NCBI GenBank assembly: GCA_029207755.1
Contig: JARCOQ010000212.1
Span: 1-64,000, forward strand
From: Chamaea fasciata
Lineage: Eukaryota > Chordata > Aves > Passeriformes > Sylviidae
DNA length: 64,000 nucleotides
Reading direction: 5' to 3'
Below are positions 51,107 through 63,903 of this stretch, piece after piece. Under the pieces are notes generated by a model. The model had not been told where the DNA came from. It saw only the letters and a list, made by a program, of their open reading frames with translations, and ran no database searches. How positions within the stretch are numbered: the stretch's first letter is position 1; each line of letters starts with the position of its first letter. A program made the translations under genes and the position numbers.

Positions 51107-52060
51107 AAGCACCTGGGCAGCTGACCTTACTTACCCCTGGAAACCAGCCATCATTTGTGCCCAACTCCCTCTGCCGGGCACCTGGCCTCGGCCACCTACA
51201 ATCCCGAACGGAACAGGATTTCTTCCAGATGCAAGCTGCCACAAGCAGGAAACCTGGCTTCCCATGGAGGGCCAAAGGCCTCCTACAAACTGACATCAGG
51301 CACCTGGGCAGCTGACTTTACTTACCCCTGGAAACAGCCCATCCTTTGTGCCCAACTCCCTTTGCCGGGCACCAGGCCTCGGACACCTACAATCCTGAAC
51401 GGAACAGGATTTCTTCCAGATGCAAGCTGCCACAAACTGGAAGCCTGTCATCCCTTGGAGGGCCAAAGGCCTCCTACAAACTGACATCAGGCACCTGGGC
51501 AGCTGACCTTACTTACCCCTGGAAACCAGCCATCATTTGTGCCCAACTCCCTCTGCCGGGCACCTGGCCTCGGCCACCTACAATCCCGAACGGAACAGGA
51601 TTTCTTCCAGATGCAAGCTGCCAAAAGCAGTAAACCTGGCTTCCCATGGAGGGCCAAAGGCCTCCTACAAACTGACATCAGGCACCTGGGCAGCTGACTT
51701 TACTTACCCCTGGAAACAGCCCATCCTTTGTGCCCAACTCCCTCTGCCAAGCACCAGGCCTTGCCCACCTACAATCCCGAACGGAACAGGATTTCTTCCA
51801 GATGCAAGCTGCCACAAACTGGAAGACAAGCTTCCCTTGGAGGGCCAAAGGCCTCCTACAAACTGACATCAGGCACCTGGGCAGCTGACTTTACTTACCC
51901 CTGGAAACAGCCCATCCTTTGTGCCCAACTCCCTCTGCCGGGCACCAGGCCTCGCCCACCTACAATCCCGAACGGAACAGGATTTCTTCCAGATGCAAGC
52001 TGCCACAAACTGGAAGCCTGGCTTCCCTTGGAGGGCCAAAGGCCTCCTACAAACTGACAT
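51107..52060 (+). repeat. Five-monomer tail after cassette 2
   Basis: The five units match 45380-46333, the block just before cassette 1, in order: the short gacataagcacc unit, the tttgccgggcacc / ctcggacacc unit, the caaaagcagtaaacc unit, the ctgccaagcaccaggccttgcc unit, and a ctcgcccacc unit. With the cassette this makes a ten-monomer interval of 1,909 bp. Confidence 0.85.
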
Positions 52061-53016
52061 CAGGCACCTGGGCAGCTGACTTTACTTACCCCTGGAAACA
52101 GGCCCATCCTTTGTGCCCAACTTCCTCTGCCGGGCTCTAGGCCTCGGCCACCAACAATCCTGAACGGAACAGGATTTCTTCCAGATGCAAGCTGCCACAA
52201 GCAGGAAGCCTGCCTTCCCATGGAGGGCCAAAGGCCTCCTACAAACTGACATCAGGCACCTGGGCAGCTGACTTTACTTACCGCTCTAAACAGGCCATCC
52301 TTTGTGCCCAACTCCCTCTGCCGGGCACCAGGCCTCGCCCACCTACAATCCCGAACAAAACAGGATTTCTTCCAGATGCAAGCTGCCTCAAACTTGAAGA
52401 CAAGCTTCCCTTGGAGGGCCAAAGGCCTCCTATAAACTGACATCAGGCACCTGGGCAGCTGACTTTACTTACCCCTGGAAACAGCCCATCCTTTGTGCCC
52501 AACTCCCTCTGCCGGGCACCAGGCCTCGTCCACCTGCAATCCCGAACGAAGAAGGATTTCTTCCAGATGCAAGCTGCCACAAACTGGAAGACAAGCTTCC
52601 CTTGGAGGGACAAAGGCCTCCTACAAACTGTCATCAGGCACCTGGGCAGCTGACTTTACTTACCCCTGGAAACAGGCCATCCTTTGTGCCCAACTCCCTC
52701 TGCCGGGCCCACAGCTTTGGCCACCTACAATCCCGAACAAAACAGGAGTTCTTCCATATGCAAGCTGCCACAAGCTGGAAATGTGGCTTCACTTGGAGGG
52801 CCAAAGGCCTCCTACAAACTGACATCAGGCACCTGGGCAGCTGACTTTACTTTCCTAATGAAACAGGCCATCATTTGTGCCCAACTCCCTCTGCCAAGCA
52901 CCAGACCTCGGCCACCTAGAATCCCGAACGGAACAGGATTTCTTCCAGATGCAAGCTGCCACAAACTGGAAGCCTGGCTTCCCTTGGAGGGCCAAAGGCC
53001 TCCTACAAACTGACAT
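52061..53016 (+). repeat. W-K-T-P-L cassette 3
   Basis: W has an extra G (caggcccatcc) and gggctctagg in place of gggcactagg, giving 192 bp. K has gcctcaaacttgaag and ends with a tataaactg variant. T has cgaacgaagaagg. P and L are typical, but L ends with gcctggcttccc instead of cctgtcatccc and is followed by gacatcagacacc. This links it to the cassettes at 53399 and 58748 rather than to 46334 and 50152. Confidence 0.9.
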
Positions 53017-53398
53017 CAGACACCTGGGCAGCTGACTTTACTTACCCCTGGAAACAGCCCATCATTTGTGCCCAACTCCCTCTGCCGGGCACCAGGCCTC
53101 GCCCACCTACAATCCCGAACGGAACAGGATTTCTTCCAGATGCAAGCTGCTACATACTGGAAGACTTGCTTCCGTTGGAGGGCCAAAGGTCACCTACAAA
53201 CTGACATCAGGCACCTGGGCAGCTGACTTTACTTACCCCTGGAAACAGCCCATCCTTTGTGCCCAATTCCCCCAGCCGTGCACCTAGCTCCGGACACCTA
53301 CCATCCAGAACGAAACAGGATTTCTTCCAGATGCAAGCTGCCACAAGCAGGAAGCCTGGCTTCCCATGGAGGGCCAAAGGCCTCCTACAAACTGACAT
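53017..53398 (+). repeat. Two-monomer tail after cassette 3
   Basis: Only two units separate cassette 3 from cassette 4: one with gctacatactggaagac and aaaggtcacc, and one with caattcccccagccgtgc. They correspond to the first two of the five-monomer tails at 54356 and 59703, so three monomers are missing here. The cassette-to-cassette interval is seven monomers, 1,338 bp. Confidence 0.85.
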
Positions 53399-54355
53399 CA
53401 GGCACCTGGGCAGCTGACTTTACTTACCCCTGGAAACAGCCCATCCTTTGTGCCCAACTTCCTCTGCCGGGCACTAGGCCTCGGCCACCAACAATCCTGA
53501 ACGGAACAGGATTTCTTCCAGATGCAAGCTGCCACAAGCAGGAAGCCTGGCTTCCCATGGAGGGCCAAAGGCCTCCTACAAACTGACATCAGGCACCTGG
53601 GCAGCTGACTTTACTTACCGCTCTAAACAGGCCATCCTTTGTGCCCAACTCCCTCTGCCGGGCACCAGGCCTCGCCCACCTACAATCCCGAACAAAACAG
53701 GATTTTCTTCCAGATGCAAGCTGCCACAAACTTGAAGACAAGCTTCCCTTGGAGGGCCAAAGGCCTCCTACAAACTGACATCAGGCACCTGGGCAGCTGA
53801 CTTTACTTACCCCTGGAAACAGCCCATCCTTTGTGCCCAACTCCCTCTGCCGGGCACCAGGCCTCGTCCACCTGCAATCCCGAACGGAGAAGGATTTCTT
53901 CCAGATGCAAGCTGCCACAAACTGGAAGACAAGCTTCCCTTGGAGGGACAAAGGCCTCCTACAAACTGTCATCAGGCACCTGGGCAGCTGACTTTACTTA
54001 CCCCTGGAAACAGGCCATCCTTTGTGCCCAACTCCCTCTGCCGGGCCCACAGCTTTGGCCACCTACAATCCCGAACAAAACAGGAGTTCTTCCATATGCA
54101 AGCTGCCACAAGCTGGAAATGTGGCTTCACTTGGAGGGCCCAAAGGCCTCCTACAAACTGACATCAGGCACCTGGGCAGCTGACTTTACTTTCCTAATGA
54201 AACAGGCCATCATTTGTGCCCAACTCCCTCTGCCAAGCACCAGACCTCGGCCACCTAGAATCCCGAACGGAACAGGATTTCTTCCAGATGCAAGCTGCCA
54301 CAAACTGGAAGCCTGGCTTCCCTTGGAGGGCCAAAGGCCTCCTACAAACTGACAT
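53399..54355 (+). repeat. W-K-T-P-L cassette 4
   Basis: W is typical. K has an extra T (gattttcttcc) and P has an extra C (ggagggcccaaagg), so both are 192 bp. T reads cgaacggagaagg, as in cassette 6. The P insertion fuses two reading frames into a 173-residue open frame at 53831-54352, which has no coding meaning. Confidence 0.9.
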
Positions 54356-55310
54356 CAGACACCTGGGCAGCTGACTTTACTTACCGCTGGAAACAGCCCA
54401 TCATTTGTGCCCAACTCCCTCTGCCGGGCACCAGGCCTCGCCCACCTACAATCCCGAACGGAACAGGATTTCTTCCAGATGCAAGCTGCCACATACTGGA
54501 AGACTTGCTTCCGTTGGAGGGCCAAAGGTCACCTACAAACTGACATCAGGCACCTGGGCAGCTGACTTTACTTACCCCTGGAAACAGGTCATTCTTTGTT
54601 CCCAATTCCCCCAGCCGTGCACCTAGCTCCGGCCACCTACAATCCAGAACGAAACAGGATTTCTTCCAGATGCAAGCTGCCACAAGCAGGAAGCCTGGCT
54701 TCCCATGGAGGGCCAAAGGCCTCCTACAAACTGACATCAGGCACCTGGGCAGCTGACTTTACTTACCCCTGGAAACAGGACATCGTTTGTGCACAAATCC
54801 CTCTGCCGGGCACCTGGCCTCGGCCACCTACAATCCCGAACGGAACAGGATTTCTTCCAGATGCAAGCTGCCTTTAACAGGAAGACTAGCTTCCCTTGGA
54901 GGGCCAAAGGCCTCCTATAAACTGACATCAGGCATTTGGGCAGCTGACTTAACTTACCCCTGGAAACAGCCCATCCTTTGTGCCCAACTCCCTCTGCCAA
55001 GCACCAGGCCTTGCCCACCTACAATCCCGAACGGAACAGGATTTCTTCCAGATGCAAGCTGCCACAAACTGGAAGACAAGCTTCCCTTGAAGGGCCAAAG
55101 GCCTCCTACAAACTGACATCAGGCACCTGGGCAGCTGACTTTACTTACCCCTGGAAACAGCCCATCCTTTGTGCCCAACTCCCTCTGCCGGGCACCAGGC
55201 CTCGCCCACCTACAATCCCCAACGGAACAGGATTTCTTCCAGATGCAAGCTGCCACAAACTGGAAGCCTGGCTTCCCTTGGAGGGCCAAAGGCCTCCTAC
55301 AAACTGACAT
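54356..55310 (+). repeat. Five-monomer tail after cassette 4
   Basis: The units match the middle-zone series 42514-44233 and its duplicate: gcccatcatttg / aaaggtcacc, caattcccccagcc, catcgtttgtgcac with gcctttaacagg, catttgggcag / ctgccaagcacc, and a ctcgcccacc unit carrying aatccccaacgg. The same five follow cassette 6 at 59703-60657. Confidence 0.85.
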
Positions 55311-56265
55311 CAGGCACCTGGGCAGCTGACTTTACTTACCCCTGGAAACAGCCCATCCTTTGTGCCCAACTTCCTCTGCCGGGCACTAGGCCTCGGCCAC
55401 CAACAATCCTGAACGGAACAGGATTTCTTCCAGATGCAAGCTGCCACAAGCAGGAAGCCTGGCTTCCCATGGAGGGCCAAAGGCCTCCTACAAACTGACA
55501 TCAGGCACCTGGGCAGCTGACTTTACTTACCGCTCTAAACAGGCCATCCTTTGTGCCCAACTCCCTCTGCCGGGCACCAGGCCTCGCCCACCTACAATCC
55601 CGAACAAAACAGGATTTCTTCCAGATGCAAGCTGCCACAAACTTGAAGACAAGCTTCCCTTGGAGGGCCAAAGGCCTCCTACAAACTGACATCAGGCACC
55701 TGGGCAGCTGACTTTACTTACCCCTGGAAACAGCCCATCCTTTGTGCCCAACTCCCTCTGCCGGGCACCAGGCCTCGTCCACCTGCAATCCCGAACGTAG
55801 AAGGATTTCTTCCAGATGCAAGCTGCCACAAACTGGAAGACAAGCTTCCCTTGGAGGGACAAAGGCCTCCTACAAACTGTCATCAGGCACCTGGGCAGCT
55901 GACTTTACTTACCCCTGGAAACAGGCCATCCTTTGTGCCCAACTCCCTCTGCCGGGCCCACAGCTTTGGCCACCTACAATCCCGAACAAAACAGGAGTTC
56001 TTCCATATGCAAGCTGCCACAAGCTGGAAATGTGGCTTCACTTGGAGGGCCAAAGGCCTCCTACAAACTGACATCAGGCACCTGGGCAGCTGACTTTACT
56101 TTCCTAATGAAACAGGCCATCATTTGTGCCCAACTCCCTCTGCCAAGCACCAGACCTCGGCCACCTAGAATCCCGAACGGAACAGGATTTCTTCCAGATG
56201 CAAGCTGCCACAAACTGGAAGCCTGTCATCCCTTGGAGGGCCAAAGGCCTCCTACAAACTGACAT
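55311..56265 (+). repeat. W-K-T-P-L cassette 5
   Basis: All five units are intact and exactly 191 bp each. L ends with cctgtcatccc but is followed by gacatcaggcacc rather than gacataagcacc. This is what a crossover between the cctgtcatccc halves of units like 47098 and 47479 would leave, and it removes two monomers. Confidence 0.9.
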
Positions 56266-58747
56266 CAGGCACCTGGGCAGCTGACCTTACTTACCCCTGG
56301 AAACCAGCCATCATTTGTGCCCAACTCCCTCTGCCGGGCACCTGGCCTCGGCCACCTACAATCCCGAACGGAACAGGATTTCTTCCAGATGCAAGCTGCC
56401 AAAAGCAGTAAACCTGGCTTCCCATGGAGGGCCAAAGGCCTCCTACAAACTGACATCAGGCACCTGGGCAGCTGACTTTACTTACCCCTGGAAACAGCCC
56501 ATACTTTGTGCCCAACTCCCTCTGCCGGGCACCTGGCCTCGGCCACCTACAATCCCGAACGGAACAGGATTTCTTCCAGATGCAAGCTGCCTTTAACAGG
56601 AAGACTAGCTTCCCTTGGAGGGCCAAAGGCCTCCTATAAACTGACATCAGGCATTTGGGCAGCTGACTTAACTTACCCCTGGAAACAGCCCATCATTTGT
56701 GCCCAACTCCCTCTGCCAAGCACCCAGCCTTGCCCACCTACAATCCCGAACGGAACAGGATTTCTTCCAGATGCAAGCTGCCACAAACTGGAAGACAAGC
56801 TTCCCTTGGAGGGCCAAAGGCCTCCTACAAACTGACATCAGGCACCTGGGCAGCTGACTTTACTTACCCCTGGAAACAGCCAATCCTTTGTGCCCAACTC
56901 CCTCTGCCGGGCACCAGGCCTCGCCCACCTACAATCCCGAACGGAACAGGATTTCTTCCAGATGCAAGCTGCCACAAACTGGAAGCCTGGCTTCCCTTGG
57001 AGGGCCAAAGGCCTCCTACAAACTGACATCAGGCACCTGGGCAGCTGACTTTACTTACCCCTGGAAACAGGACATCCTTTGTGCCCAACTCCCTCTGCCG
57101 GGCACCAGGCCTCGCCCACCCACAATCCCGAACGGAACAGCATTTCTTCCAGATGCAAGCTGCCACAAACTGGAAACCTGGATTACCTTGGAGGGCCAAA
57201 GGCCTCCTACAAACTGACATCAGGCACCTGGGCAGCTGACTTTACTTACCCCTGGAAACAGCCCATCCTTTGTGCCCAACTCCCTCTGCCGGGCACCAGG
57301 CCTCGGCCACCTACAATCCTGAACGGAACAGGATTTCTTCCAGATGCAAGCTGCCACAAGCAGGAAGCCTGGCTTCCCATGGAGGGCCAAAGGCCTCCTA
57401 CAAACTGACATCAGGCACGTGGGCAGCTGACTTTACTTACCCCTCTAAACAGGACATCCTTTGTGCCCAACTCCCTCTGCCAAGCACCAGGCCTCGGCCA
57501 CCTACAATCCCGAACGGAGCAGGATTTCTTCCCGATGCATGCTGACACAAGCTGGAAGACTGGTTTCCAATGGAGGACCAAAGGCCTCCTACAAACTGAC
57601 ATCAGGCACCTGGGCAGCTGACTTTACTTACCCCTCTAAACAGGACATCTTTTGAGCCCAACTCCCTCTGCCGGGCACCTGGCCTCGGCCACCTACAATC
57701 CCGAACGAAACAGCATTTCTTCCAGATGCAAGCTGCCACAAGCTGGAAGACTAGCTTCCCTTGGAGGGCCAAAGGCCTCCTACAAACTGACATCAGGCAC
57801 CTGGGCAGCTGACTTTACTTACCCCTGGAAACAGGCCATCCTTTGTGCCCAACTCCCTCTGCCGGGCACCAGGCCTCGGCCACCTACAATCCTGAACGGA
57901 ACAGGATTTCTTCCAGATGCAAGCTGCCACAAACTGGAAGCCTGTCATCCCTTGGAGGGCCAAAGGCCTCCTACAAACTGACATAAGCACCTGGGCAGCT
58001 GACCTTACTTACCCCTGGAAACCAGCCATCATTTGTGCCCAACTCCCTCTGCCGGGCACCTGGCCTCGGCCACCTACAATCCCGAACGGAACAGGATTTC
58101 TTCCAGATGCAAGCTGCCACAAGCAGGAAACCTGGCTTCCCATGGAGGGCCAAAGGCCTCCTACAAACTGACATCAGGCACCTGGGCAGCTGACTTTACT
58201 TACCCCTGGAAACAGCCCATCCTTTGTGCCCAACTCCCTTTGCCGGGCACCAGGCCTCGGACACCTACAATCCTGAACGGAACAGGATTTCTTCCAGATG
58301 CAAGCTGCCACAAACTGGAAGCCTGTCATCCCTTGGAGGGCCAAAGGCCTCCTACAAACTGACATCAGGCACCTGGGCAGCTGACCTTACTTACCCCTGG
58401 AAACCAGCCATCATTTGTGCCCAACTCCCTCTGCCGGGCACCTGGCCTCGGCCACCTACAATCCCGAACGGAACAGGATTTCTTCCAGATGCAAGCTGCC
58501 ACAAACTGGAAGACAAGCTTCCCTTGGAGGGCCAAAGGCCTCCTACAAACTGACATCAGGCACCTGGGCAGCTGACTTTACTTACCCCTGGAAACAGCCC
58601 ATCCTTTGTGCCCAACTCCCTCTGCCGGGCACCAGGCCTCGCCCACCTACAATCCCGAACGGAACAGGATTTCTTCCAGATGCAAGCTGCCACAAACTGG
58701 AAGCCTGGCTTCCCTTGGAGGGCCAAAGGCCTCCTACAAACTGACAT
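56266..58747 (+). repeat. Thirteen-monomer tail after cassette 5
   Basis: The tail matches 47670-50151 unit by unit and matches 61422-63903 almost base by base. It includes the same hybrid at 58366-58556 as at 49770-49960, so the loss of one monomer that made that hybrid is older than these copies. The cacgtgggcag / cccctctaaac, gatgcatgctgacac and tcttttgagccc units lie at 57412, 57412-57602 and 57603. Confidence 0.88.
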
Positions 58748-59702
58748 CAGGCACCTGGGCAGCTGACTTTACTTACCCCTGGAAACAGCCCATCCTTTGT
58801 GCCCAACTTCCTCTGCCGGGCACTAGGCCTCGGCCACCAACAATCCTGAACGGAACAGGATTTCTTCCAGATGCAAGCTGCCACAAGCAGGAAGCCTGGC
58901 TTCCCATGGAGGGCCAAAGGCCTCCTACAAACTGACATCAGGCACCTGGGCAGCTGACTTTACTTACCGCTCTAAACAGGCCATCCTTTGTGCCCAACTC
59001 CCTCTGCCGGGCACCAGGCCTCGCCCACCTACAATCCCGAACAAAACAGGATTTCTTCCAGATGCAAGCTGCCACAAACTTGAAGACAAGCTTCCCTTGG
59101 AGGGCCAAAGGCCTCCTACAAACTGACATCAGGCACCTGGGCAGCTGACTTTACTTACCCCTGGAAACAGCCCATCCTTTGTGCCCAACTCCCTCTGCCG
59201 GGCACCTGGCCTCGGCCACCTGCAATCCCGAACGGAGAAGGATTTCTTCCAGATGCAAGCTGCCACAAACTGGAAGACAAGCTTCCCTTGGAGGGACAAA
59301 GGCCTCCTACAAACTGTCATCAGGCACCTGGGCAGCTGACTTTACTTACCCCTGGAAACAGGCCATCCTTTGTGCCCAACTCCCTCTGCCGGGCCCACAG
59401 CTTTGGCCACCTACAATCCCGAACAAAACAGGAGTTCTTCCATATGCAAGCTGCCACAAGCTGGAAATGTGGCTTCACTTGGAGGGCCAAAGGCCTCCTA
59501 CAAACTGACATCAGGCACCTGGGCAGCTGACTTTACTTTCCTAATGAAACAGGCCATCATTTGTGCCCAACTCCCTCTGCCAAGCACCAGACCTCGGCCA
59601 CCTAGAATCCCGAACGGAACAGGATTTCTTCCAGATGCAAGCTGCCACAAACTGGAAGCCTGGCTTCCCTTGGAGGGCCAAAGGCCTCCTACAAACTGAC
59701 AT
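58748..59702 (+). repeat. W-K-T-P-L cassette 6
   Basis: W, K, P and L are typical. T (59130-59320) differs from the other T units: it has cacctggcctcggccacctgc in place of caccaggcctcgtccacctgc, so its left half resembles an ordinary monomer and its right half (cggagaagg, ggagggacaaagg) is T. This may be a small conversion tract. Confidence 0.88.
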
Positions 59703-60657
59703 CAGACACCTGGGCAGCTGACTTTACTTACCGCTGGAAACAGCCCATCATTTGTGCCCAACTCCCTCTGCCGGGCACCAGGCCTCGCCCACCTACAATC
59801 CCGAACGGAACAGGATTTCTTCCAGATGCAAGCTGCCACATACTGGAAGACTTGCTTCCGTTGGAGGGCCAAAGGTCACCTACAAACTGACATCAGGCAC
59901 CTGGGCAGCTGACTTTACTTACCCCTGGAAACAGGTCATTCTTTGTTTCCAATTCCCCCAGCCGTGCACCTAGCTCCGGCCACCTACAATCCAGAACGAA
60001 ACAGGATTTCTTCCAGATGCAAGCTGCCACAAGCAGGAAACCTGGCTTCCCTTGGAGGGCCAAAGGCCTCCTACAAACTGACATCAGGCACCTGGGCAGC
60101 TGACTTTACTTACCCCTGGAAACAGGACATCGTTTGTGCACAAATCCCTCTGCCGGGCACCTGGCCTCGGCCACCTACAATCCCGAACGGAACAGGATTT
60201 CTTCCAGATGCAAGCTGCCTTTAACAGGAAGACTAGCTTCCCTTGGAGGGCCAAAGGCCTCCTATAAACTGACATCAGGCATTTGGGCAGCTGACTTTAC
60301 TTACCCCTGGAAACAGCCCATCCTTTGTGCCCAACTCCCTCTGCCAAGCACCAGGCCTTGCCCACCTACAATCCCGAACGGAACAGGATTTCTTCCAGAT
60401 GCAAGCTGCCACAAACTGGAAGACAAGCTTCCCTTGAAGGGCCAAAGGCCTCCTACAAACTGACATCAGGCACCTGGGCAGCTGACTTTACTTACCCCTG
60501 GAAACAGCCCATCCTTTGTGCCCAACTCCCTCTGCCGGGCACCAGGCCTCGCCCACCTACAATCCCCAACGGAACAGGATTTCTTCCAGATGCAAGCTGC
60601 CACAAACTGGAAGCCTGGCTTCCCTTGGAGGGCCAAAGGCCTCCTACAAACTGACAT
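59703..60657 (+). repeat. Five-monomer tail after cassette 6
   Basis: The units match 54356-55310 with few changes, for example tttgtttccaattcc at 59945 and gcaggaaacctggcttcccttgg at 60033-60055. The last unit carries aatccccaacgg and is followed directly by K, not W. Confidence 0.85.
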
Positions 60658-61421
60658 CAGGCACCTGGGCAGCTGACTTTACTTACCGCTCTAAACAGGC
60701 CATCCTTTGTGCCCAACTCCCTCTGCCGGGCACCAGGCCTCGCCCACCTACAATCCCGAACAAAACAGGATTTCTTCCAGATGCAAGCTGCCACAAACTT
60801 GAAGACAAGCTTCCCTTGGAGGGCCAAAGGCCTCCTACAAACTGACATCAGGCACCTGGGCAGCTGACTTTACTTACCCCTGGAAACAGCCCATCCTTTG
60901 TGCCCAACTCCCTCTGCCGGGCACCAGGCCTCGTCCACCTGCAATCCCGAACGTAGAAGGATTTCTTCCAGATGCAAGCTGCCACAAACTGGAAGACAAG
61001 CTTCCCTTGGAGGGACAAAGGCCTCCTACAAACTGTCATCAGGCACCTGGGCAGCTGACTTTACTTACCCCTGGAAACAGGCCATCCTTTGTGCCCAACT
61101 CCCTCTGCCGGGCCCACAGCTTTGGCCACCTACAATCCCGAACAAAACAGGAGTTCTTCCATATGCAAGCTGCCACAAGCTGGAAATGTGGCTTCACTTG
61201 GAGGGCCAAAGGCCTCCTACAAACTGACATCAGGCACCTGGGCAGCTGACTTTACTTTCCTAATGAAACAGGCCATCATTTGTGCCCAACTCCCTCTGCC
61301 AAGCACCAGACCTCGGCCACCTAGAATCCCGAACGGAACAGGATTTCTTCCAGATGCAAGCTGCCACAAACTGGAAGCCTGTCATCCCTTGGAGGGCCAA
61401 AGGCCTCCTACAAACTGACAT
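60658..61421 (+). repeat. K-T-P-L cassette lacking W
   Basis: K, T, P and L match 55502-56265 at an offset of 5,156 bp, but W is absent. The first 32 or so bases of the three neighbouring unit types are identical, so an in-register exchange there would remove W cleanly, and no hybrid signature is expected. L again ends with cctgtcatccc. Confidence 0.9.
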
Positions 61422-63903
61422 CAGGCACCTGGGCAGCTGACCTTACTTACCCCTGGAAACCAGCCATCATTTGTGCCCAACTCCCTCTGCCGGGCACCTG
61501 GCCTCGGCCACCTACAATCCCGAACGGAACAGGATTTCTTCCAGATGCAAGCTGCCAAAAGCAGTAAACCTGGCTTCCCATGGAGGGCCAAAGGCCTCCT
61601 ACAAACTGACATCAGGCACCTGGGCAGCTGACTTTACTTACCCCTGGAAACAGCCCATCCTTTGTGCCCAACTCCCTCTGCCGGGCACCTGGCCTCGGCC
61701 ACCTACAATCCCGAACGGAACAGGATTTCTTCCAGATGCAAGCTGCCTTTAACAGGAAGACTAGCTTCCCTTGGAGGGCCAAAGGCCTCCTATAAACTGA
61801 CATCAGGCATTTGGGCAGCTGACTTAACTTACCCCTGGAAACAGCCCATCATTTGTGCCCAACTCCCTCTGCCAAGCACCCAGCCTTGCCCACCTACAAT
61901 CCCGAACGGAACAGGATTTCTTCCAGATGCAAGCTGCCACAAACTGGAAGACAAGCTTCCCTTGGAGGGCCAAAGGCCTCCTACAAACTGACATCAGGCA
62001 CCTGGGCAGCTGACTTTACTTACCCCTGGAAACAGCCAATCCTTTGTGCCCAACTCCCTCTGCCGGGCACCAGGCCTCGCCCACCTACAATCCCGAACGG
62101 AACAGGATTTCTTCCAGATGCAAGCTGCCACAAACTGGAAGCCTGGCTTCCCTTGGAGGGCCAAAGGCCTCCTACAAACTGACATCAGGCACCTGGGCAG
62201 CTGACTTTACTTACCCCTGGAAACAGGACATCCTTTGTGCCCAACTCCCTCTGCCGGGCACCAGGCCTCGCCCACCCACAATCCCGAACGGAACAGCATT
62301 TCTTCCAGATGCAAGCTGCCACAAACTGGAAACCTGGATTACCTTGGAGGGCCAAAGGCCTCCTACAAACTGACATCAGGCACCTGGGCAGCTGACTTTA
62401 CTTACCCCTGGAAACAGCCCATCCTTTGTGCCCAACTCCCTCTGCCGGGCACCAGGCCTCGGCCACCTACAATCCTGAACGGAACAGGATTTCTTCCAGA
62501 TGCAAGCTGCCACAAGCAGGAAGCCTGGCTTCCCATGGAGGGCCAAAGGCCTCCTACAAACTGACATCAGGCACGTGGGCAGCTGACTTTACTTACCCCT
62601 CTAAACAGGACATCCTTTGTGCCCAACTCCCTCTGCCAAGCACCAGGCCTCGGCCACCTACAATCCCGAACGGAGCAGGATTTCTTCCCGATGCATGCTG
62701 ACACAAGCTGGAAGACTGGTTTCCAATGGAGGACCAAAGGCCTCCTACAAACTGACATCAGGCACCTGGGCAGCTGACTTTACTTACCCCTCTAAACAGG
62801 ACATCTTTTGAGCCCAACTCCCTCTGCCGGGCACCTGGCCTCGGCCACCTACAATCCCGAACGAAACAGCATTTCTTCCAGATGCAAGCTGCCACAAGCT
62901 GGAAGACTAGCTTCCCTTGGAGGGCCAAAGGCCTCCTACAAACTGACATCAGGCACCTGGGCAGCTGACTTTACTTACCCCTGGAAACAGGCCATCCTTT
63001 GTGCCCAACTCCCTCTGCCGGGCACCAGGCCTCGGCCACCTACAATCCTGAACGGAACAGGATTTCTTCCAGATGCAAGCTGCCACAAACTGGAAGCCTG
63101 TCATCCCTTGGAGGGCCAAAGGCCTCCTACAAACTGACATAAGCACCTGGGCAGCTGACCTTACTTACCCCTGGAAACCAGCCATCATTTGTGCCCAACT
63201 CCCTCTGCCGGGCACCTGGCCTCGGCCACCTACAATCCCGAACGGAACAGGATTTCTTCCAGATGCAAGCTGCCACAAGCAGGAAACCTGGCTTCCCATG
63301 GAGGGCCAAAGGCCTCCTACAAACTGACATCAGGCACCTGGGCAGCTGACTTTACTTACCCCTGGAAACAGCCCATCCTTTGTGCCCAACTCCCTTTGCC
63401 GGGCACCAGGCCTCGGACACCTACAATCCTGAACGGAACAGGATTTCTTCCAGATGCAAGCTGCCACAAACTGGAAGCCTGTCATCCCTTGGAGGGCCAA
63501 AGGCCTCCTACAAACTGACATCAGGCACCTGGGCAGCTGACCTTACTTACCCCTGGAAACCAGCCATCATTTGTGCCCAACTCCCTCTGCCGGGCACCTG
63601 GCCTCGGCCACCTACAATCCCGAACGGAACAGGATTTCTTCCAGATGCAAGCTGCCACAAACTGGAAGACAAGCTTCCCTTGGAGGGCCAAAGGCCTCCT
63701 ACAAACTGACATCAGGCACCTGGGCAGCTGACTTTACTTACCCCTGGAAACAGCCCATCCTTTGTGCCCAACTCCCTCTGCCGGGCACCAGGCCTCGCCC
63801 ACCTACAATCCCGAACGGAACAGGATTTCTTCCAGATGCAAGCTGCCACAAACTGGAAGCCTGGCTTCCCTTGGAGGGCCAAAGGCCTCCTACAAACTGA
63901 CAT
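61422..63903 (+). repeat. Thirteen-monomer tail of R2
   Basis: The tail matches 56266-58747 at a constant offset of 5,156 bp, including cacccagccttgccc, cagccaatcc and gattaccttgg. It ends with the unit 63713-63903, the counterpart of 58557-58747. Confidence 0.9.

Larger units (their letters stand above)
53399..58747 (+). repeat. 28-monomer composite HOR, copy R1 (5,349 bp)
   Basis: R1 consists of a ten-monomer interval (cassette 4 plus five units) and an 18-monomer interval (cassette 5 plus 13 units). The same series follows in R2 with near identity. Shared rare variants include agacacctgggcag with taccgctggaaac (54356/59703), aatccccaacgg (55120/60467), cacccagccttgccc (56648/61804 unit) and cagccaatcc (56839/61995 unit). 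Confidence 0.92.
58748..63903 (+). repeat. 27-monomer composite HOR, copy R2 (5,156 bp)
   Basis: R2 repeats R1 but lacks exactly one monomer, the W unit that should lie between 60657 and K at 60658. Up to 60657 the offset from R1 is about 5,347-5,349 bp; after it the offset is 5,156 bp. A third copy begins at 63904. Confidence 0.92.

Noticed and set aside
53831..54352. 173-residue open frame as a fused gene
   Set aside because: It is created by one extra C in the P monomer of cassette 4; neighbouring copies lack it.
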